Positions 60,530-64,000 of a stretch of DNA of 64,000 nt are shown piece after piece. A model generated the notes under the pieces. The model had not been told where the DNA came from. It saw only the letters and a program-made list of their open reading frames with translations, and made no database searches. A program made the translations under genes and the position numbers. Each line of letters begins with the position of its first letter. Positions within the stretch are counted from its first letter, which is position 1. Source of the stretch: Sphingomonas paeninsulae (lineage in GTDB: Bacteria > Pseudomonadota > Alphaproteobacteria > Sphingomonadales > Sphingomonadaceae). The stretch lies in assembly GCF_003660165.1 (NCBI RefSeq), contig NZ_CP032829.1:1997001-2061000 (forward strand), written 5' to 3'.

Positions 60530-61603
60530 TCAGGCGACGGCCTTTGCCGCATCCCGCAGATCGACAAGGGTGTGACGTCCGTTGACGCGCTTCTGGAAAT
60601 CGCCAGCCTGAGCGAGCGGATTGTAGAATTGCTTGTACCAGATGCGGCACTTGTCTGTCGGGCCGTCGCCACGCACCATTAATGGCGCAAAGCATGGCTT
60701 CTTGTGCGTCCAGATTTCGAAGTCCTGCGCAAACGCTTCGACGCTGGCCTGCTGATAGGCACGCGCCATCGGCACGTCCTCCTCGGTCGCCTTACGGCCC
60801 ATGTCCACCATCAGGGCATGCCAGACCTGGATCTTGCCATCCTCGATTGGGGTATGCGTGATTAGCATGTGGGTCGGGAAAGTGCCGCGCATCGACGATT
60901 GCAGGATCGCCGGGCCGGTGTACCAGGTATCGAGTTCGAGCAGCCCTTCGCCTTCCTGAACGAGCGTGCGATGGCCTGCACCGAACATCTGCCACTGAAC
61001 ATGATCGTCGAATTCGTTGTAGAAATACTCGATATCGCGCGACCCGTGGATCGGGACGAAATGCGCAAAGTCGGTCATGTTGTCGACGACTTCGATCGGA
61101 TGCTGCGGCAGTTCGCCCAGATCGTCGATCACCCAGCGCACCCAGTTTGGATTGTCCCACGCCTCGAACGCGGGCAACTCATAATCGGGTTCGTTACCCT
61201 CGGCATCGTGCCACATCCAGATGATGCCAGCGCGCTCCACGACTTGCCAGGTTTCGATCTTCGCAGCACTGGGCGGCTTTTGGTCGCTGTAAGGGATGTG
61301 GTTGCAACGGCCGTCCGGCCCGAAGCGCCAGCCATGGAACGGACAGCGGATCGATTCGCCCTGAATACGCTCGTTGTCGCGCACGATGTACGAAGTCTCG
61401 TTGCGACCGAGATGCGCGCCCATATGTGGGCAATAGGCATCAACCAGATGGGGCGTGCCCGATTCGCCGCGATAGAGCACCATGTCCCGCGCAAAGAAAC
61501 GCACCGGCATCGGCGTCTTGCCCAGTGCCGACGCGTCCGCAATCATGTGCCACCCGCGCGCAAAGGTGTTTTCGCCAAGCCGGTATTCGGCGGTCGTCGC
61601 CAT
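60530..61603 (-). CDS. Rieske [2Fe-2S] oxygenase, KshA-like
   Basis: The 357-residue protein is the oxygenase of a Rieske monooxygenase; KshA hydroxylates 3-ketosteroids at C9, opening ring B together with KstD. Rieske ligands are Cys58-x-His60 (CPHMG) and Cys87-x2-His90 (CPFHGW), 26 residues apart, longer than the 16-17 usual in KshA. Mononuclear iron ligands appear as His181 and His186 (DNMTDFAHFVPIHG) and an Asp in AQDFEIW; the His numbering agrees with M. tuberculosis KshA as I remember it. The C-terminal domain is long and without gaps. The reductase KshB is absent from the window. Start at 61603 diverges from the LysR gene. Confidence 0.82.
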   Translation of the reverse strand: MATTAEYRLGENTFARGWHMIADASALGKTPMPVRFFARDMVLYRGESGTPHLVDAYCPHMGAHLGRNETSYIVRDNERIQGESIRCPFHGWRFGPDGRCNHIPYSDQKPPSAAKIETWQVVERAGIIWMWHDAEGNEPDYELPAFEAWDNPNWVRWVIDDLGELPQHPIEVVDNMTDFAHFVPIHGSRDIEYFYNEFDDHVQWQMFGAGHRTLVQEGEGLLELDTWYTGPAILQSSMRGTFPTHMLITHTPIEDGKIQVWHALMVDMGRKATEEDVPMARAYQQASVEAFAQDFEIWTHKKPCFAPLMVRGDGPTDKCRIWYKQFYNPLAQAGDFQKRVNGRHTLVDLRDAAKAVA

Positions 61604-61723
61604 CGCATACTCTCCTGAAATACAATTGAGGGCGGCCAGTTATCCGGCCGTTGATTTCTGATATCGTCATAACACGACCAAAGGTTCTGGAACGTGCACT
61701 CCGCCTGTGCAATCATGCACGGC

Positions 61724-62596
61724 ATGACGATCGAGTGGGATGATGTTCGTGTCTTTCAGTCGGCGGTTCGCGCCGGCGACTACAGCAATGCCGCGCGCAA
61801 ACTCGACATGGACCGGACCACGGTTGGTCGCCGGTTCGCTCGTCTCGAGCGTGCAACAGGACGTTCGCTTTGGGAGCAGGCGGCGACGGGATATCAGCCG
61901 ACAGAAGCCGGTCGCGCGGTTATTCGTGCGGCGACGGCAATGGAACAGGCGATGGCCCAGCTTGCCGGCGACCTTGCAGAAGGGGATGCCGAACGGACGA
62001 TTGCCGGGCCGATCCGGGTGGCAGGGACGGCGGGAATTGCGGCCTTGCTGCTCCCGGCGATGGCGGATTTTCTTTCGCGCCATCCGGCAATCGCGATAGA
62101 GGTCGTCGGCGCGCGAGAGGCGATCGCTGCGGTCCAGCAACGCCATGCGGATATCGGCTTCGCAATCGCCCGCAGCAAGCCACGCGACCTCGCCGGAATA
62201 CGGCTGACCGGGTTTGAACAATGTCGATATGTCCGCAAAGGGACGGCAAACAACGGCGCCGGCAACCGCGCGATCGGCTGGGGCCACGCAATGATGCTCG
62301 CCAACCCCCAGCCATGGGCACGCCTGAACGCGCTGCCGCAGGATGAGCCGGGACTGGAGGTCGATGGCATCGCAGCCATGCACGAGGCGGTAAGGGCGGG
62401 CCTCGGCAGCGCGTGGCTATGGCGCGCGATCGGCGATAGCGATAATCTTCTCGAGGCGCTGCCGGATGAAGCTCCTGCAACCACAGAGGCGGCGCTTTGG
62501 ATCATCCATCGCAGCGATCTGGAGGTCGAGCCGGCGGTTGCAGCATTGCGCGATGCCGCAGACGGAATTGTCGGCGGATTTATAAAGACGACCTGA
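61724..62596 (+). CDS. LysR-family transcriptional regulator
   Basis: The 290-residue protein has the LysR helix-turn-helix (FQSAVRAGDYSNAARKLDMDRTTVGRRFARLE; cited by its SNAARKLD core) and a periplasmic-binding-type effector domain (GPIRVAGTAGIAALLLP onward). The ATG at 61724 begins MTIEWDDVRVF just before the HTH; starts at 61694 or 61715 are possible. It diverges from the Rieske oxygenase gene, so it is the likely regulator of that gene, with the epoxide-hydrolase-like gene downstream. Confidence 0.82.
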   Translation: MTIEWDDVRVFQSAVRAGDYSNAARKLDMDRTTVGRRFARLERATGRSLWEQAATGYQPTEAGRAVIRAATAMEQAMAQLAGDLAEGDAERTIAGPIRVAGTAGIAALLLPAMADFLSRHPAIAIEVVGAREAIAAVQQRHADIGFAIARSKPRDLAGIRLTGFEQCRYVRKGTANNGAGNRAIGWGHAMMLANPQPWARLNALPQDEPGLEVDGIAAMHEAVRAGLGSAWLWRAIGDSDNLLEALPDEAPATTEAALWIIHRSDLEVEPAVAALRDAADGIVGGFIKTT

Positions 62597-62620
62597 AACA
62601 GGCGTCCGGGGAGAGAAGTA

Positions 62621-63589
62621 ATGGCTGATTGGACACACCATCACGCGCGGATCAACGGAATCGGTATGCATTGGGTCGAAGAGGGAGACGGTCCGCTCAT
62701 CATCCTCTGCCACGGTTTTCCGCATCTTTGGTTAAGCTGGCGGCGGCAGATCCCGGCACTGGTCGCGGCTGGATGGCGGGTGGTTGCGCCCGATATGCGC
62801 GGCATGGGGCAAACCGACGCACCGACCGATCACCACGCCTATGACGTGCCCCATCTGGTTGGCGATCTCGTTGGTCTGCTTGATCATCTGGGCGAACGCG
62901 AAGCGGTGTTCGCCGGTCTCGATTTCGGCGTCTTCACGATCTACGATCTTGCCTATATCCACCCGGAACGTGTCCGCGCCATCATCGCGCTGGAAAACCC
63001 GGCCTATCCCGACACCCCGGCAAAGGCACCGTTGGTAGAGGCCGCCGAATGGGCGAAGGACCATTTCGTCCATATTGATTATTTTCAGCCGGTCGGCCCG
63101 GCCGATGCCGCACTAAACGCCGCGCCGCGTGAGTTTCTGCGCAAGGTTTTTTACGCGCTTTCCGGCGATTACCACTATCTCGACGTATGGAAACATCCGC
63201 CCGGCACGGCCTATCTCGACGCTCTGCCAGAAACGCCGCCGCTGCCGTGGCCGTGGCTCGAGGAATGGGAACTCGAATGGTATGTGTCGGAATATAGCCG
63301 CTCGGGATTCACCGGCGGCCTCAACTGGTATCGTGCGATGGACCTTCGCTGGGCGCAGCGTCAGGCGTGGCGTGAGACACCCAGTTTACCGCCGTTCTTT
63401 TTCATCGGCAGCGAAAACGACGTCGATCTGGAGGCATGGCATGGTGAAGATCCGCTTGCCGCGATCCACACGCAATATGCCGACGTGCGGCGCATAGAGA
63501 TGCTGCCGCGCGCCGGTCATATGATCCAGCTCGAACGTCCAGACGATGTCAGCCGCCTGATGGTCGAGTTTCTGGACTCGCTGCGCTGA
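62621..63589 (+). CDS. alpha/beta hydrolase, epoxide-hydrolase-like
   Basis: The 322-residue protein has HGFPHLWLSWRRQI with the oxyanion HGxP, the nucleophile position in FAGLDFGVF (Asp rather than Ser, as in epoxide hydrolases and haloalkane dehalogenases), the cap domain with YSRSGFTGGLNWYR (Tyr proton donor) and the catalytic His in GAGHMIQLE-like LPRAGHMIQLE. Asp nucleophile plus cap Tyr favours epoxide hydrolase. It follows the LysR gene by 24 bases. Confidence 0.84.
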   Translation: MADWTHHHARINGIGMHWVEEGDGPLIILCHGFPHLWLSWRRQIPALVAAGWRVVAPDMRGMGQTDAPTDHHAYDVPHLVGDLVGLLDHLGEREAVFAGLDFGVFTIYDLAYIHPERVRAIIALENPAYPDTPAKAPLVEAAEWAKDHFVHIDYFQPVGPADAALNAAPREFLRKVFYALSGDYHYLDVWKHPPGTAYLDALPETPPLPWPWLEEWELEWYVSEYSRSGFTGGLNWYRAMDLRWAQRQAWRETPSLPPFFFIGSENDVDLEAWHGEDPLAAIHTQYADVRRIEMLPRAGHMIQLERPDDVSRLMVEFLDSLR

Positions 63590-63592
63590 ACC

Positions 63593-64000
63593 TTATTCCG
63601 CAGCTTCTGCTGCAAATGGCAGGCATACTTCGTCGAAACCGAGGACGTGCGCCACACGGCCAAGTCCGACCCACGCCGCTACGCTGTTGGCGAGGTCCGC
63701 AATTTCCGCATCGGAAAACTGCGCGCGCATACGCGACCAATAGGCTTCGTCAGCAGCAAGAGATTTCGGTTCGGTGCCAAAGCGTTCGGCGAATTCGATC
63801 GCAAGAGCTTCGCGTGGGGAAAACAGCTTCGACGTGCGCCATTCGGTGACTGCCGCATAGAACGCCTCGTCCGGGGCGGGGCCATTGTCCACGACGGTTC
63901 CACGGGTGCCGGTTCCAGAGAACATGCCGCCAAGATCGCGCGCCGCACGAAAGCTTTGGCAGATGATGCATCCGTTGATTTCTGCGGTGCGTGCACGCCC
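63593..64000 (-). CDS. AhpD/carboxymuconolactone decarboxylase-family protein, 5' end outside window
   Basis: The frame is open to base 64000, so the N-terminus lies outside the window. The visible 135 residues include EINGCIICQSFRAARDLG, which carries the AhpD/CMD CxxC pair and nearby Arg/Asp, and a helical C-terminus ending AWVGLGRVAHVLGFDEV. AhpD-like proteins are peroxidoredox or decarboxylase proteins; CMD proteins also decarboxylate lactones. Convergent with the hydrolase gene at 62621 (3 bases apart). Confidence 0.78.
   Translation of the reverse strand, partial: GRARTAEINGCIICQSFRAARDLGGMFSGTGTRGTVVDNGPAPDEAFYAAVTEWRTSKLFSPREALAIEFAERFGTEPKSLAADEAYWSRMRAQFSDAEIADLANSVAAWVGLGRVAHVLGFDEVCLPFAAEAAE

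Noticed and set aside
1-64000. CRISPR arrays, tRNA or rRNA genes, transposases, phage genes or attachment sites
   Set aside because: I looked for regular direct repeats, cloverleaf-like segments, DDE or serine/tyrosine recombinase motifs and flanking repeats, and saw none.

Overview
This window most likely comes from a GC-rich alphaproteobacterium, probably a sphingomonad (Sphingomonas/Novosphingobium/Sphingobium type). The evidence is the codon use, the TonB-dependent receptor with a classic signal peptide, and the abundance of SDR, SnoaL-like, sulfotransferase and Rieske genes. That placement is an inference; no rRNA or tRNA gene is present to confirm it. Almost the whole window is a catabolic island for steroids (sterols, bile acids or hormones).

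Layout. 1-4193 (+): tesE (cut by the window edge), tesF, tesG and a frameshifted FAD dehydrogenase; these finish ring-A/B degradation and desaturate a ketosteroid. 4228-20667: mixed short units containing a two-domain VOC protein, a luciferase-like monooxygenase with an SDR, a LuxR regulator divergent from an esterase, a true 3-ketosteroid delta-1-dehydrogenase (kstD), an unrecognised protein, an SDR/epimerase/SDR/TetR/P450 group, a D-aminoacylase-type amidohydrolase, a COQ4-family protein and a SnoaL-like protein. 20664-25899 (-): two SDRs following a TonB-dependent receptor, then an XRE-type regulator with a palindromic upstream region. 26044-29251 (-): SDR, SnoaL-like, sulfotransferase and an atypical SDR. 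29432-36279 (+): SDRs, SnoaL-like proteins, an old-yellow-enzyme flavoprotein, a DUF1214 protein and a FadE30-like acyl-CoA dehydrogenase. 36298-51979 (-): a tightly packed run of eighteen genes that matches, function by function, the steroid ring C/D set known from actinobacteria (tesB/hsaC, ipdA, ipdB, DUF35 + lipid-transfer thiolase, ipdC, echA20, fadE31, fadE32-like, fadA6, ipdF and others), plus a ketosteroid isomerase with its intact Tyr14/Asp38/Asp99 catalytic set. 52216-58882 (+): alcohol dehydrogenase, second sulfotransferase, second DUF1214 protein, SDR, VOC, a TIM-barrel isomerase-like protein and a Gfo/Idh/MocA oxidoreductase. 58961-60505 (+): fadD3. 60530-64000: KshA-like Rieske oxygenase, LysR regulator, epoxide-hydrolase-like protein and a partial AhpD/CMD protein.

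How it works together (inference from families). The receptor takes up the substrate; SDRs, KSI, KstD and the Rieske oxygenase oxidise rings A/B; TesB opens the aromatised ring A; TesE/G/F process the released dienoate to central metabolites. FadD3, IpdF, EchA20, IpdAB, IpdC, the FadE proteins and FadA6 dismantle rings C/D. The 3-HSA monooxygenase (hsaAB), the hsaD hydrolase and a kshB reductase are not in this window.

Five loci (a KstD-like gene, an unknown gene, an epimerase, the TonB receptor and an SDR) carry apparent indels of one base, three of them in G/C runs. These look more like sequencing errors than five independent pseudogenes. The least explained parts are the two sulfotransferase/DUF1214/SDR sets, the TIM-barrel + Gfo/Idh/MocA pair, the lone COQ4-family protein and a TGCGTA motif repeated in several promoter regions.
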